Assembly (NCBI GenBank): GCA_020796225.1
Contig: CM036760.1
Span: forward strand, 4,940,001 to 5,004,000
Origin: Arion vulgaris
Lineage: Eukaryota > Mollusca > Gastropoda > Stylommatophora > Arionidae
Direction: 5' to 3'
Length of the DNA: 64,000 bases
In this document: one piece after another, positions 10,700 through 21,900 of the stretch
Layout: the number at the start of each line of letters is the position of its first letter
Numbering within the stretch: the first letter of the stretch is position 1
Position numbers and translations under genes: made by a program
The notes under the pieces: generated by a model
What the model was told of the DNA's origin: nothing
The model's input: only the letters and a program-made list of their open reading frames with translations
Databases searched by the model: none

Positions 10700-10974
10700 T
10701 ACAGGGTGTTCAAGATAATAGCAGCCTGTGAATGGAGTCAATCTGGCATATATGTATGAAAATGAGAAGGTTCAGTTATGACGTAGTATAGGTCAAGGTT
10801 ATGTGACGGTATGTAATTGTAGTGCGGGAAGGGGCAATGAACAAATGTGACGTAAAACGAGCTAGTCAGAACCGGTTTAAATAGTACATAAACATAACGC
10901 GATAGATTATCTGGCAACTTTCGATTTGTCAATGGGGCTGCTTTAATCTTGAACACCCTGTATATTGTCGTTGA
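10700..10974. mobile_element. MITE-M, TA-type (copy 2)
   Basis: About 275 bp with TIRs 'cagggtgttcaagataatag' and the complement of 'cagggtgttcaagattaaag'. Interior is inverted relative to the copy at 5945. The 72-residue minus-strand frame inside is incidental, since it is not kept in the other copy. Confidence 0.85.
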
Positions 10975-10979
10975 GATTT

Positions 10980-11085
10980 TTCTTGTAAGAAAGAGATTTC
11001 CGGAGTCAGCACATGGTTATTCACCTGAAAGTGGGGAATTTATTGAATTGGAGTCCCCTTTTTCACCAATAAATCAATGCTGAAT
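10980..11085 (+). mobile_element. SINE-W tail fragment
   Basis: Matches the last ~100 bp of SINE-W ('gtaagaaagagat' ... 'caccaataaatcaatg'). Confidence 0.6.
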
Positions 11086-11104
11086 CACGCAATGTTTTCA
11101 CCTT

Positions 11105-11385
11105 GTCCCTTTTCTGGAACCTGGTTCTCCCAATAGTCCTCAAAATTATAGTTCTAGTTACGCAATTGACCGGCTTCAGCAGCAGTCATTCTCAGATCGG
11201 GAATAACATCTTCCAGAAAAGGTCTTCTAGCTTGATCTTTCTTTCATTCTTCTTCCATGGGATCATTCTCTCCAAAATTATCTTCTCTAGGCACGCATGT
11301 CATTTAATGTGTCCTAAATATTTGATTTTCCTTGATTTTATGCTTTTTAATAGCCAACTCTCTTTAATATCAAGTTGTTGCAGAA
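11105..11385 (-). mobile_element. LINE-H RT C-terminal fragment
   Basis: The minus strand gives 'LQQLDIKESWLLKSIKSRKI', 'KYLGHIK', then 'LRMTAAEAGQLRN' after frame changes. Related to LINE-E by the 'MTAAEAG' end. Dead copy. Confidence 0.7.
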
Positions 11386-11800
11386 CAGACGAAAATGGGT
11401 GGTGGTGCTGGTACATACAGGGATCAAAGAAATCACCTTCATTTCTGTCCCTGAGGACGCAGGAGTCAGGGGTAATGAACGAGCTGACAGATTGGCTGAC
11501 ATGGCTACGGTATCACAGAGAGCTGCAATGGACCAAAATAACATTCTTAACGCACTGGGAGAGTCTTTCGAACAGAAGAATTTCAGGGTTGCTAATCCCA
11601 CTCGCTGACCAGATTGAGAGAGACGTGTGTCAATATTGGTAAAGCCCGAAAAGAACGACATACTAAATATGCTAAGAGACTGATTAATTAACATCGGACT
11701 GGCGTGTTAGGCCTCTGGACGCTGCTGGATTTGTTGAGGCGTCGATCGAAGCACCTATGGACATGTCTGGAGTGCTATGATGATAGTCATCTGATAACTG
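11386..11800 (+). mobile_element. LINE RNase H domain fragment
   Basis: Contains 'KEITFISVPEDAGVRGNERA' followed by 'DRLADMATVSQRAAM', the last catalytic block of LINE RNase H (the usual His of GHAGV is replaced, then N-x-x-AD). The downstream sequence runs on out of frame through 'STYGHV'. Same family as 40960-42030. The first three catalytic blocks are missing. Confidence 0.8.
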
Positions 11801-12208
11801 TTGCCAAACAATGTTATCAATTTTACTTAGGATAAAATTAAGTTTGCTGTTTCTCTTATATCAAAAATACCAATGACAAAATCAGGTCTGATGTTTCCTA
11901 GTTTTTCAGTATTAAGAAAGGTATAATCAAGTTTGATTTACCCTTTATTTTCTATAGTATAGTAATACTAACATTTCGCTAGAGACTAAAATCAACAATA
12001 ACATTGACAAGGCAGCAACTATATTTTGTAGACTGACAGAAAATATATGGTAAAAAAACTCACTAACTAACAGAGCGTACAAAAAAACGCAGATCTCCAG
12101 GGCTTGTGTGGTGAGCACACTACCATATGGATCCGAATCATGGATTCTATACTTTCAACAGAAATAAAGCGTAACTTGTTTAATATAAGATACCTTATGT
12201 GTGTTCTT
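11801..12208. other. No recognised feature
   Basis: AT-rich sequence without internal copies or gene-like frames. Confidence 0.5.
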
Positions 12209-12220
12209 AAATTATCATAT

Positions 12221-12370
12221 CTCTGTGAGTGCGGGCTCAATTTCGCGGGCTGGCAGAAAAGCCACAGGTTCCCCAGATTCATGGTGTTCGTGGCACCAAA
12301 CCGAAGGGTTACGATGTCCGTGGCACCGAGCCAAAGAGCTGAAAGCTCAAGTGCTACTGGATCGGGAAAA
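12221..12370 (+). mobile_element. SINE-A with target-site duplication
   Basis: Slightly 5'-truncated copy starting near box B ('gcgggctcaatttcgcgg') and ending 'gctactggatcgggaaa'. Flanked by aaattatcatat (12209-12220) and aaattatcacat (12371-12382), a 12-bp duplication with one mismatch. Confidence 0.88.
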
Positions 12371-12382
12371 AAATTATCACAT

Positions 12383-12938
12383 TATGACCATATAACAAAC
12401 AAACGAGTGCCTGAGCTTGCAAAAATTCCTACCACGTACATACTCCTCAATCAGAGATGTCTCCGCTATTGGGCCACATCTTGACCATGAAAGATTGTCG
12501 ACTTTCAGCGGATCTACTTTATAAAGAACTGATTTGTAGGTAGAGACCAACTAGATGTGCGTCTGGTCGAATGAATTTGAGCGCTCCTCCCATGCAGGAG
12601 ACCCGTGCTCAATCCACGGTAAGATCAAGGATTTTTTTTACTGTTGTGGGTATAAAATAAAAATTATAACCTGACCAGCTTTGCGTTGACTTCACTAACC
12701 ATGCGGCCATTAAATTCCTCAGGCGCACATCCCACTAGTCCTACACCGCCCTAAAAAGCGATACTACAGTCAGTAAAGACAGTTTTTTTAAGAGCAACTA
12801 GAATGCCTGACTTGTGATATAAAAATGTCTATAAGTAAGATGTAAACACTCTTGACATAAACACATCCGTATAAGAAACAGTTGTCAGTGACAGATGTAC
12901 CTGGAGAAATGATACTCGGAGTTTACTGTTGTGTTTTG
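12383..12938. other. Mostly unrecognised; weak tRNA-like stretch
   Basis: Around 12535-12620 'tgtaggtagagacca' and 'cccgtgctcaatccacgg' loosely resemble pol III A and B boxes, so this may be another SINE remnant. No other feature seen. Confidence 0.35.
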
Positions 12939-13208
12939 AACACAGTCTGATCAAACCAACAAAGTGAAAGAGGCTTTACTCCAGGATGCGATACCATCTC
13001 AAGACAACACAGTCTGATCAAACCAACAAAGTGAAAGAGGCTTTACTCCAGGATGCAATACCATCTCAAGACAACACAGTCTGATCAAACCAGCAAAGTG
13101 AAAGAGGCTTTACTCCAGGATGCAATACCATCTCAAGACAACACAGTCTGATCAAACAAGCAAAGTGAAAGAGGCTTTACTCCAGGATGCAATACCATCT
13201 CAAGACAA
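12939..13208. repeat. 67-bp tandem repeat, 4 copies
   Basis: Unit starts 'aacacagtctgatcaaacca' and ends 'ataccatctcaagac'. Period exactly 67 bp (starts near 12941, 13008, 13075, 13142). Copies differ at only a few sites, so the array is young. Confidence 0.95.
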
Positions 13209-13337
13209 CATTTTCATAGCTTTTTTCTGAGAATTGTGACAGAGACTGTCACTCTTGCATCTGACTTTATGGTCGCCAACATCGCTGCGAAGTACCTATT
13301 TAGCGGCCCAACTCTATGACCCATTGGTAATGAAAGA

Positions 13338-13690
13338 GGCCTACCGCCCGACTGGTTACCGTTACCCAAATTGGGTGTAAAAATAGAGCCAATGTTACCT
13401 CCACGCATGTCATAAGAGGCGCCTAAGGAGGTTGTGCGTGGGGCTAGCTACTCCACACCGTAAAAAGCACTAGATGGCTACAGAACGGTGAACGAGCCAA
13501 GTAAACGCTGGCTGAAACCAGACACATCGCCGAAGCACAAGCACCAGAGCTCCAAATGGTGCTGAAGATGTGAAGTAAAAAACGCCAATGCTAAGGCTGC
13601 ATGAATCAGATTTCCACATGAATAGAGAATGGTGTGTCTCGTTGCCGATTGTGATCTCAAGCCTTCTTGGCGTTTTACATAACCAAAATA
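13338..13690 (+). mobile_element. Element Xc
   Basis: Begins with an X-like head ('cgcccgactggttaccg', 'cacgcatgtcataagagg'), then switches to a segment whose reverse complement is at 57496-57890 ('tttggagctctggtgctt', 'ggcgatgtgt'). The minus-strand frames at 13470-13706 are non-coding by this comparison. Confidence 0.6.
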
Positions 13691-13889
13691 TTTCTCTTTT
13701 TATCAAATTTCTTTCTTACTTTTCTCAAATCTTGTTTTAACTCACAGCGTCAGGATAAGAAGAGAATTCTAGAACGGGCTTTTGTATGCGCTTCATAGAC
13801 ATTGTCTTTCGTCGCCTCTATTATCTCTGAAGTCCACCGATTGCGAGGTCTTTCTCGCTATCCACTGTATCGGAATAATATTGCTCTTT
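13691..13889. repeat. Dispersed repeat N
   Basis: Matches 22835-23040 in the same orientation ('caggataagaagagaattct', 'tatccactgtatcg'). Class unknown; possibly the 5' side of a LINE fragment, since LINE sequence follows both copies. Confidence 0.6.
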
Positions 13890-14395
13890 GAGGGGCGCTG
13901 TCTGTTGGCAATTTGCTTATGTGTCCGAACCATTTAATTTGTTGTTTTTTTATCTTCTTCTTCTTCTTTGCGTTCGTTCTTTATGACCAATCTTAATCAC
14001 TCTTTGTGATATATTTGATCTTTGCCAAGAACGTGTATACGTTGCACATTGGTTTGGTAGACCCCTAAACGTATATACTTCTACACGTTTAGGACATGTG
14101 CATCCGATTTCAACCAAACCTCCTTAGTCACCTCTTACGACATGCGTGGCAGGTAACAGTGGTTCTATTCTTTACACCCCAAATTTGGGCCCCGGTAACC
14201 ACTCGGGCGATTGTTTTTGATGAAGTTCAGTATTGATATTTTACCCACTTTTTTCCTGATGTCTTCATTTCTAAACCGGTCTGTTCTTGATACTCCCAGC
14301 ATTCTGAGTGGACACTTAATATCATTCGTGACTAGTTTTCTTCTCTTCTTTGATGTCATCGTCCAACTTTTTGTCGACATAATTCAATAATCAAT
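13890..14395 (-). mobile_element. LINE-B RT C-terminal fragment, split by X
   Basis: The minus strand gives 'KKRRKLVTNDIKCPLRMLGV' and 'RNEDIRKKVGKISILNFIKN', then, beyond an inserted X element, the block equivalent to 'QQIKWFGHVSRLPSDSAP' at 13890-13965. Dead copy; compare 60218-61035. Confidence 0.85.
13966..14211 (-). mobile_element. Element X inserted in LINE-B
   Basis: Full X element in reverse orientation: ttcttcttctt tail at the left, head 'cccaaatttggggccc' (complement) at the right. It cuts the LINE-B codons for FIKKQQ. The short 'ttgttttt' present on both sides is a likely target-site duplication. Confidence 0.85.
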
Positions 14396-15297
14396 TATCT
14401 TCAACATTTACTTTTTGTATTGTGCATTTATTTGTTCTTTTTTGCGTACATAATATTTTCAAGATGTTTTTACCATTAGAATTCAAAGATGTTATGATGC
14501 TTATCATCTAATGTCAGTAACATTTGTTAAGACGTATATTGTTGATTATATTATGTTGTTGGTGTTATATTCTGTACTTTATCGGACTTCGCTCTTGCTG
14601 TTCACATTAAAAAGTATTATATCCTTTGATTTTTATTTTTATTTTTTTGGGTGACTTGAGAAACCTGAAAGTAAGTGCATTGTACTGTTTACAATAAAAC
14701 TGTGATATCAGTCCCTTTCTGACCAGCACATTGGATTTCGTCATTACTTGTTTTGTTTTGGTTCGCTTTCTCAGTTGTTCTATGATGATCGATCTGGAAT
14801 GAATTAAGTTTATTTTCTTATATCTTTGTTTCTACAGCAAGATTACAGTTCGCTTTTTTTTTGGTTCTGTATTGCTTATGATTCTTTGATTCTCTCAACG
14901 ACCCCCAGACTTATGTTTTCTTTGCATCATCGATAAGACTAGGCATTCGATCCTAACTGTCTGTGATTCATCACGCTTCACTTGAAAGTAGATCACTGAT
15001 CTCTACGCTTGGATCACGAACAGAGCTGTGAGCATGAGACAAGCACTGTAATTTAACACCAAGAGGGGCTGGCATAGCTAAGAATCGTCGTACTATTGAG
15101 GCACAGAGAAAACGAGCTGTGCGAAAAAGAAACTGAACACACAACACCCACATGTCTAACCTAGATCATGTATGCCTCACCTGTGGTAGAGGATTGTGTT
15201 CTAGGATTGGACTCTACAGTCCAGTGAGGTTCAGCAGGACACGTCTGAGACTGCTGTCATCATCGTTTGCGATGGACGGCTATTATTATTGCTAATT
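14396..15297. other. No recognised feature (~900 bp)
   Basis: AT-rich. The minus-strand frame at 14971-15153 has no motif and no copy elsewhere here. Confidence 0.5.
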
Positions 15298-15541
15298 TCG
15301 CCCGAGTGGTTGCCGGGGCCCAAATTTGGGGTGTCAAGAATAGAACCACTGTTACATACCAGTCATGCGACTAAGGAGGTTTGGCTGAAATCGGGTGCAT
15401 GTGTCCTAAACATATACAAGTCTATGCGTTTAGGGCCTACCAAACCAATGTGCAATGTATACACGTTCTTGGCAAAGATAAAAAATATCACAAAAAGGGA
15501 TTAAAATTGGTCGTAAAGAACGAACGCAAAGAAAAAGAAGA
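15298..15541 (+). mobile_element. Element X, full copy
   Basis: Sense orientation: head 'cgcccgagtggttgccgggg', middle 'acgttcttggcaaagat', end 'cgtaaagaacgaacgcaaag' and a GAA-type tail. Flanked by attattgctaat (left) and attattaat (right), a possible duplication. The GAA tail is shared with LINE-B, D and I, which suggests LINE-driven mobility. Confidence 0.85.
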
Positions 15542-15794
15542 TTATTAATATAACACCGTAGATACATCATCTATCATTATTATTTGTATGCTGTGATTAC
15601 TTCTGTTATTATTAATGATAATCGTATATTCACTTCCAATTGTTCTCTCAAAATGACATTACGTCCTTCGTCTTTAAGTACGAAATGACAGCTAAGGACG
15701 AAGTGAAAGAAAAGTTACACGTCCGTTTTGATACAATGGTGTATATTTGGGAGAAGGTGGTAGATCCGTTTCTATGAGAGCGGCTCACGATGTA
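15542..15794. other. Unrecognised spacer (source of a ghost copy)
   Basis: No known element. Fragments of this sequence reappear, blended with repeat units, inside the array near 16790-17100. Confidence 0.6.
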
Positions 15795-17965
15795 TGATAT
15801 GGTCAACATCAGGTCAGCTGTCTTTCATCATCATCATTAAATATCTTGTCCTGAGCAGAACTTTGCTACCCCAACAGTTTTCCGGAATTTCTCTCTCTCA
15901 TAGGTCAGGTGTCCTGCCTCTGCAGTCATCATGTTCAGACCATCAGTTACATCCTGAATCCATCTTCTCCGTAGTCTTCCTCTTCTTCTCTTTGCCGGTA
16001 TGCCTCCTTCCATGATGGTCTTCTCAGCCCTTCATGCGTTTTTATATGTCCAAAATATCTCAATTTTTCTCTTTCTTATTTGTAGCATCAGCCAGTTTTC
16101 TTTGATTTTGAGTTCTTTCTGGATAGGTATATTTGTTCTCTTCTATGTACAAGATGTACGAAGGACTCTTCTGTAACACTTATATTCAAAAGCACATATA
16201 TGTTTTTCCCTGCTTTATTTAATGTCCATGCTTCACACCCATACTTTGCCACTGGGAATATGCATGCTCTTAGTATTCTAATCTTTGTTTTCTTATCAGT
16301 TTCGTTCCGTACTGTTTTGAGTTTGAATTTTTGTAAAACCATGTTTGTTCTTCTTTTAATTTCCATCATCCCATTTCCATCTGTTAGCAGTGAACCAAGA
16401 TATTATAAACTGTTCACATTTCCGTCTGTTGTTAGCAGTGAACCAAGATATTATAAACTGTTCACATTTCCATCTGTTGTTAGCAGTGAACCAAGATATT
16501 CAAAACTGTTCACATTTCCATCTGTTGTTAGCAGTGAACCAAGATATTCAAAACTGTTCACATTTCCATCTGTTGTTAGCAGTGAACAAGATATTCAAAA
16601 CTGTTCACATTTACATCTGTTGTTAGCAGAGAACCAAGATATTCAAAACTGTTCACATTTCATCTGTGTTAGTATGAACCAAGATATTCAAAACTGTTCA
16701 ATTTCATCTGTTGTTAGTAGTGACCAAGATATTCAAAACTGTTCCATTTCATCTGTTGTTGTAGTGACAAGAATTCAAAACTGTTACATTCCATCATGCG
16801 ACTGAAGAGATATTCAAAACTGTTCACTTTCCATATGTTGCGTTAGCAGAACCAAGAATGTCAAACTGTTCACATTTCCATTAGATTGTCGTAAGAACGA
16901 ACGCAAGAGATATTCAAAACTGCTCTCACATTTTCTATCTGTGATTACTATGTTTAATCTAAGATATTCAAAACTGTCTACATTTACGTCTTTGTTAGCA
17001 GAAAGACGCAAGACATGTGAAAAAGTTATTCCATCTGTTTTGATAACAATGTATATTAAAAGTGTAGTCCGTTTCTATCGGCTCGTAGTAGTGATAGTCA
17101 AGATAGTCAAACTGTTCATCATTCTCAATATCTTGTCTAGCAGTGCTACCAAGATTTCAAACTGTTCACATTTCCATCTGTCTATGTCATGAACCAAGTT
17201 ATTCAAAACTTTCACATTTCCTCTGTTGTTACAGTAACCAAGATATTCATGATGTTCCATTTCCCATCTTTTTATATGAACCAAATATCCAATTTTCTTT
17301 CTATTTGCATCATAGTTTTTGACTGAGTTCTTCTGGATATTAAATTGTTCTTTCATTTTTATTAGAGTAACAAGATCTTCTAAAACCCATATTCAACATT
17401 TCCATCTTTTTGTTAGCAGTGTACAAATGATTCAAAACTGTTCTACATTCTTCCATCTGTTTTGATTGTTGAATTTAAGATATTCTATTAATTCTTCACA
17501 TTTCCATTTGTAGTTAGCAGTGAACCAAGATATTAAAACTGTTCACATTTCCATCTGTTGTTAGCAGTGAACCAAGATATTCAAAACTGTTCACATTTCC
17601 ATCTGTAGTTAGCAGTGAACCAAGATATTCAAAACTGTTCACATTTACATCTGTTGTTAGCAGTGAACCAAGATATTCAAAACTGTTCACATTTCCATCT
17701 GTTGTTAGCAGTGAACCAAGATATTATAAACTGTTCACATTTCCATCTGTTGTTAGCAGTGAACCAAGATATTAAAACTGTTCACATTTCCATCTGTTGT
17801 TAGTAGTGAACCAAGATATTCAAAACTGTTCACATTTCCATCTGTTGTTAGTAGTGAACCAAGATATTCAAAACTGTTCACATTTTCTACTTTCTCTCCG
17901 TTGATAAAAATATATTTTGTCATGTTCGTTTTATCTCTTGTCTTTACTTCCGAGTATTTCTATGG
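15795..17965 (-). mobile_element. LINE-E RT fragment, expanded by an internal array
   Basis: Read on the minus strand from 17965: 'KTNMTKYIFINGEKVENVNS', then 'FEYLGSLLTTDG' (RT motif E region) repeated through the array, then 'MMEIKRRTNMVLQKFKLKTV', 'RILRACIFPVAKYGCEAWTL' and the RRRRW/'TAEAG' C-terminus near 15850-15990. Order and motifs are those of a non-LTR RT after the catalytic site. Stops and frame shifts are present; dead. Confidence 0.85.
16383..17890. repeat. 48-bp minisatellite inside LINE-E
   Basis: Period exactly 48 bp ('gttagcagtgaaccaagata' plus 28 bp), about 31 units. On the minus strand each unit is 16 codons reading 'SFEYLGSLLTTDGNVN', so the array preserves frame. Units at both ends are clean, while 16660-17510 is heavily corrupted. 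Confidence 0.95.
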
Positions 17966-17984
17966 TATTAGGCGAAGAGGATAA

Positions 17985-18175
17985 TGAGCTTTAAGAACCC
18001 CAGGGAAGCTCGAGGGCCAATGAATATGATTAATAAATAGACAGTGAATTGGTATTTGGGGCTTCCGGGAAAATCAAATTACCAAATACAGCATTCGAAC
18101 CACAAACCCTTATTTCTTACAGCACCCATTGCTTTGCCCTACCGATGAGGGTTTATAAAGAACACATTCAGATAG
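17985..18175 (-). mobile_element. SINE-U
   Basis: Minus-strand copy: 'tttaagaaccccagggaagc' at the left, box B complement 'cattcgaaccacaaaccc' at the right. Matches 8764 and 32445. Confidence 0.75.
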
Positions 18176-18434
18176 CTCTACAACGTCTCAATGGTATCAA
18201 GCTGAGACCAGTGGTTACTGTCGAAAAAATGTCGTTCTAACATGGAATATTGGTCAAGTGTCAATCAAATGTACTTATCAATATGACATTACGGCTCTTC
18301 TGTTTGTTATTGACTAACTCAAATCTGCTGTCTCTAGCATTTCAACTACTTGGTTTTCTTTCCTACTTGTAAATGCAACTTGTCTGGCAGACGCAAATTA
18401 ATTGAAGCGGCGTAAAGATAATTCATAATTTGTC

Positions 18435-18605
18435 ATAATCGATATAAGGGAAGACATGAGAGATGGATTCAGGATGAAACTGATGGTTTGAACATGACGG
18501 CTGCAGAGGCAGGACATCTGGCCTATGAGAGAGAGAAATTCCGGAGGACTGTTGGGGTGGCAAAGTTCTGCTCAGGACAAGCTATTTGATGAGAATGGCG
18601 AAATA
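18435..18605 (+). mobile_element. LINE-E 3' coding end
   Basis: Open frame 'RWIQDETDGLNMTAAEAG', 'HLAYEREKFRRTVGVAKFCS', 'GQAI' and a stop. Same C-terminus as the minus copies at 15850 and 23890. Followed to about 18690 by repeat P ('aacaaagtactgtagtttta'). Confidence 0.8.
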
Positions 18606-18690
18606 CGTATAAACAAAGTACTGTAGTTTTACAAAAACAATAACAATACTCAGCAACGTTTCTACCAAAAGGCCTTTATCGATTAAATTT

Positions 18691-19734
18691 ATCATAACAA
18701 ATACTTACCACGACTGTGCACATCCAAATACATATTTCTAGTTTGCTGTATCGCTGAACAATTACTGTTTGGAAAGTCACCGTTGACCACTGACATAGGG
18801 TACAACATTTGGATGGAGTTACTCAACGACTGTTTTCCATGAATCTACGAATCTCTTAGAAGTACTTTCGAGGGGGTAAAACTGATAAATTCTACACAAA
18901 ATTTGACTGTATAAACAAAGAAAAACAAATGTGTTCATACACAAATATTGTTAAATCCAATAAGAATTATTCATGAAATAGTACTTCACAAATCTGTTAA
19001 AATTAGAAGTGAAATTGAATGTTAATTCAATTTAACTGTCCGGATTTGAGTGTACTTTTTTGTCAGTTCTTCTATATCTGAGATGTAGGCGTTCGAATTT
19101 GTCCACGCGTAGAACTATGAAACACCCGAGACGGATACAAATAAATAAATAAAATAGATACATTTCTTAAGGATAGTCAAAATATGACTATTTCGTTAAC
19201 GGGAGTTAAAGATTCTTTCCTGAGTAATGGGAGGAGCGGAAATATGGGCGGGGTTTTCAACATCTTGACCAATACAGGAAGGAAGTCAGTCCGTTGCTAC
19301 AGCAACAGATTGAAAGAGATTCGACGACAGGGAAATCCTCTTTGTTTCCTGTCTGCCGCAGGGCAAGAAGTTATATAGTCTGGTAGAAGCCTCAGATTTG
19401 TCGTAACTGTCCGCGGATAGATATTTGATCGGGGCAGATGAGTGTCTAGAGAGACTGCAAATAACTAGATTGAGTAATAATTTGAGTGGATGCCTGCTTA
19501 CTCGTGTCAAGATGGACGGGGAAGTTAAAGGAAGTTAATGTTGACCAAGGGATGAAGGCTTTCAATGTTTTATTTACTGTGGTCATCGGAGCAGATGTGT
19601 AAGTCCTGGTGATGGCGAATAAGTGGAGCAGTCCAAATTGTTGAGGGTGGTATTAAGTGGTTTGTATTCGCTCTCTTTAATGAGTTGGTCAATGACTGCG
19701 TTGTCGGATAATCACCAAGGCCATCAAAGACAGA
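18691..19734. other. No recognised feature (~1 kb)
   Basis: AT-rich with short frames (19184-19378 +, 19286-19510 -) lacking recognisable motifs. No copies found in the window. Confidence 0.5.
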
Positions 19735-21270
19735 AAAAGTAGATTTTGTTCGTATCTGACTGTCCTGTTCTTATCTGACTGTGCTGTTCGTATCTGACTG
19801 TGCTGTTAGTTACCTGACTGTGCTGTTCGTATCTGACTGTCCTGTTGTTAAACCTGACTGTGATGTTCGTATCTGACTGTGCTGTTTATTGGGTTACTGG
19901 CTGACTGTGCTGTTCGTATCTGACTGTCCTGTTCTTATCTGACTGTGCTGTTCGTATCTGACTGTCCTGTTCGTATCTGACTGTGCTGTTCGTATCTGAC
20001 TGTGCTGTTCGTATCTGACTGTGCTGTTCGTATCTGACTGTGCATGTTCTTTAAATTACTAATGTCTATCTAGCATGGAATGGACTGCGTAATGCATACG
20101 TGTAGTCTATCAACTCGGATACAGAGGAGTTGTATTCCATCCATACTGACGCTCCACTGTGTCGATCTGATGTGAAGTTGGAAATCTGACAGTTGTTCGA
20201 ACTGACGCTTTGAGTAATGCCTCTGTTATTAAGAAATGTGAGTCGATTTCTGTCTTCTAACACAGTGAGATTAGAACACCTAAATCGTATCAAATTTCCT
20301 GTGAACGACGGTGCAAATATTTATCACTGTCTCTTAGTACAGACGAGCAAGTCTAATCGACAAGTCCTGTTGTGTCACCAGTTGATCGAACGTGTGTAGA
20401 CCAGACTCCTTTCGATAAACCATCCAACAAGAATAGTAAACTATTGTGATCGTAAGACCATTCAAGATCTGACTTGCTAGCAACGACTTTGTATCCTGAA
20501 TCGTCCTGTTCGTATGTGCCGACTTTGACTCGGTACAAACTTCCGTTCATCGAGTGTTCTACTGAATACTGTTCACTATCGACTGCTAATCACCAGAGAG
20601 TTGTAGGTGTCAATTCCACACTAGACGTTCTCAATCTGAGTCATTTGTCATCTAACTGTCTGCGTACTAGAGTCGTCGAAATGCTGTTAATTGACGACAC
20701 TATCTATCTACTTGAGAATACTACTTGCTTTATTTGTATTCTTAGTTCTCACTTCTTTGATCTATGCTGTTCAAGTATCTTGTCCCTACGATGTCCTTGT
20801 ATCTAGCTGTCCGCGTATCATTCCTGTTGTTTTCTCCTGTTGTCTGGTGCTGTCTGTACACTTCGGTATCTGAAGGCTTTCTACTATCCCATTTGATATT
20901 TATTGATAAGTATGAAGGCTGTACTATCTTGACTGTGTCGACATAAGTGACTAATTCAAAATGCTGACTGGTGTATAGGAGACGTGCTGAATCTGATGTC
21001 CTTTCGTACACTGTCCTGTTCGTATCGACTGATCCTGTTCTATCTGACTGGTCCGTCGATCGACTGCCTGTTCGTATCTGACGTGCGAGTTCGTATCGAC
21101 TGTGCTGTTCGTATCTGACTGTGCTGTTCGTATCTGACTGTCCTGTTCGTATCTGACTGTCCTGTTCGTATCTGACTGTGCTATTCGTATCTGACTGTCC
21201 TGTTCGTTTCTATCTGTCCTGTTTGTATCTGACTGTCCTGTTCGTATCTGGCTGTGCTGTTCTTTAATTA
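19735..21270. repeat. 19-bp minisatellite in two blocks
   Basis: Unit 'ctgactgtgctgttcgtat' (gtg/gtc variants) at 19745-20050 and 21000-21260. The two blocks are separated by a blended copy of the downstream flank. Frames across it are by-products. Confidence 0.93.
20051..20999 (+). pseudogene. Blended 'ghost' of 21270-22250
   Basis: Runs collinear with the downstream segment: 'gcgtaatgcata', 'caactcggataca', 'aatcgacaagtcct', 'ccagagagttgtagg' and 'attgatatttatt' occur in the same order. Pieces of the 19-bp unit (tctgact, tcgtat, ctgtgc) are spliced throughout. It therefore includes an unreadable LINE-A fragment. See findings. Confidence 0.75.
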
Positions 21271-21289
21271 TTAATGTCATCAGCAAAGG

Positions 21290-21900
21290 GGAATGAACTA
21301 GCGTAATGCATAAGTGTAAGCATATCAACTCGGATACAAGAGAATTGTAGATTCAATCCCACACTTGACGCTCCACAATTGCGAAAAGAAATGTGAAAGT
21401 TGGAAATCAACAAAGAAAATTGATAAGAAACTGGACAGCTTTGAGAATAAATGCCTCAGAAAATTTTAAAAGTCAAATGGAGTGATTTCGTTCTAACAAC
21501 ACAGTGAGAGATAGAACACAACAACCCGTATCAAATATTATAAGGAAACGAAGGTGGAAATATTTAGGTCATGTTCTTAGATCAGACGAAAAGGGACTAA
21601 ATCGACAAGTCCTTATGTGGTCACCAGTTGGGAAAAGAAAACGTGGAAGACCAAAGACCACTCTTCGAAAACCATCCAACAAGAAAGTAAACTATTGGAA
21701 TGTAAAACCATACAAGATCTCCAACTGCTAGCAACGAACCGTATCACATGGAGATCTAAAACCTCTGCCCTATGTGCCACTTTGACACGAAAGGAACAAA
21801 CTTGCACACACGAGGTTCTAGAAATAACGTTCACTTATCGACTCCAACACCAGAGAGTTGTAGGTTCAATTCCACACTAGACGTTCTACAATTGAGGAAA
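21290..21900 (+). mobile_element. LINE-A RT C-terminal fragment
   Basis: Encodes, with frame shifts, 'KCESWKSTKKIDKKLDS', 'IRKRRWKYLGHVLRSDEKGL', 'NRQVLMWSPVGKRKRGRPKT', 'NRITWRSKTSALCAT'. Same family as 125-668. The sequence after about 21800 is non-LTR flank containing 'ttgtaggttcaattcc', which is tRNA box B-like. Confidence 0.85.

Noticed and set aside
20474..20806. 110-residue ORF as a separate gene or LINE insertion
   Set aside because: It lies in the blended ghost of 21300-22200, so its bases are unreliable.
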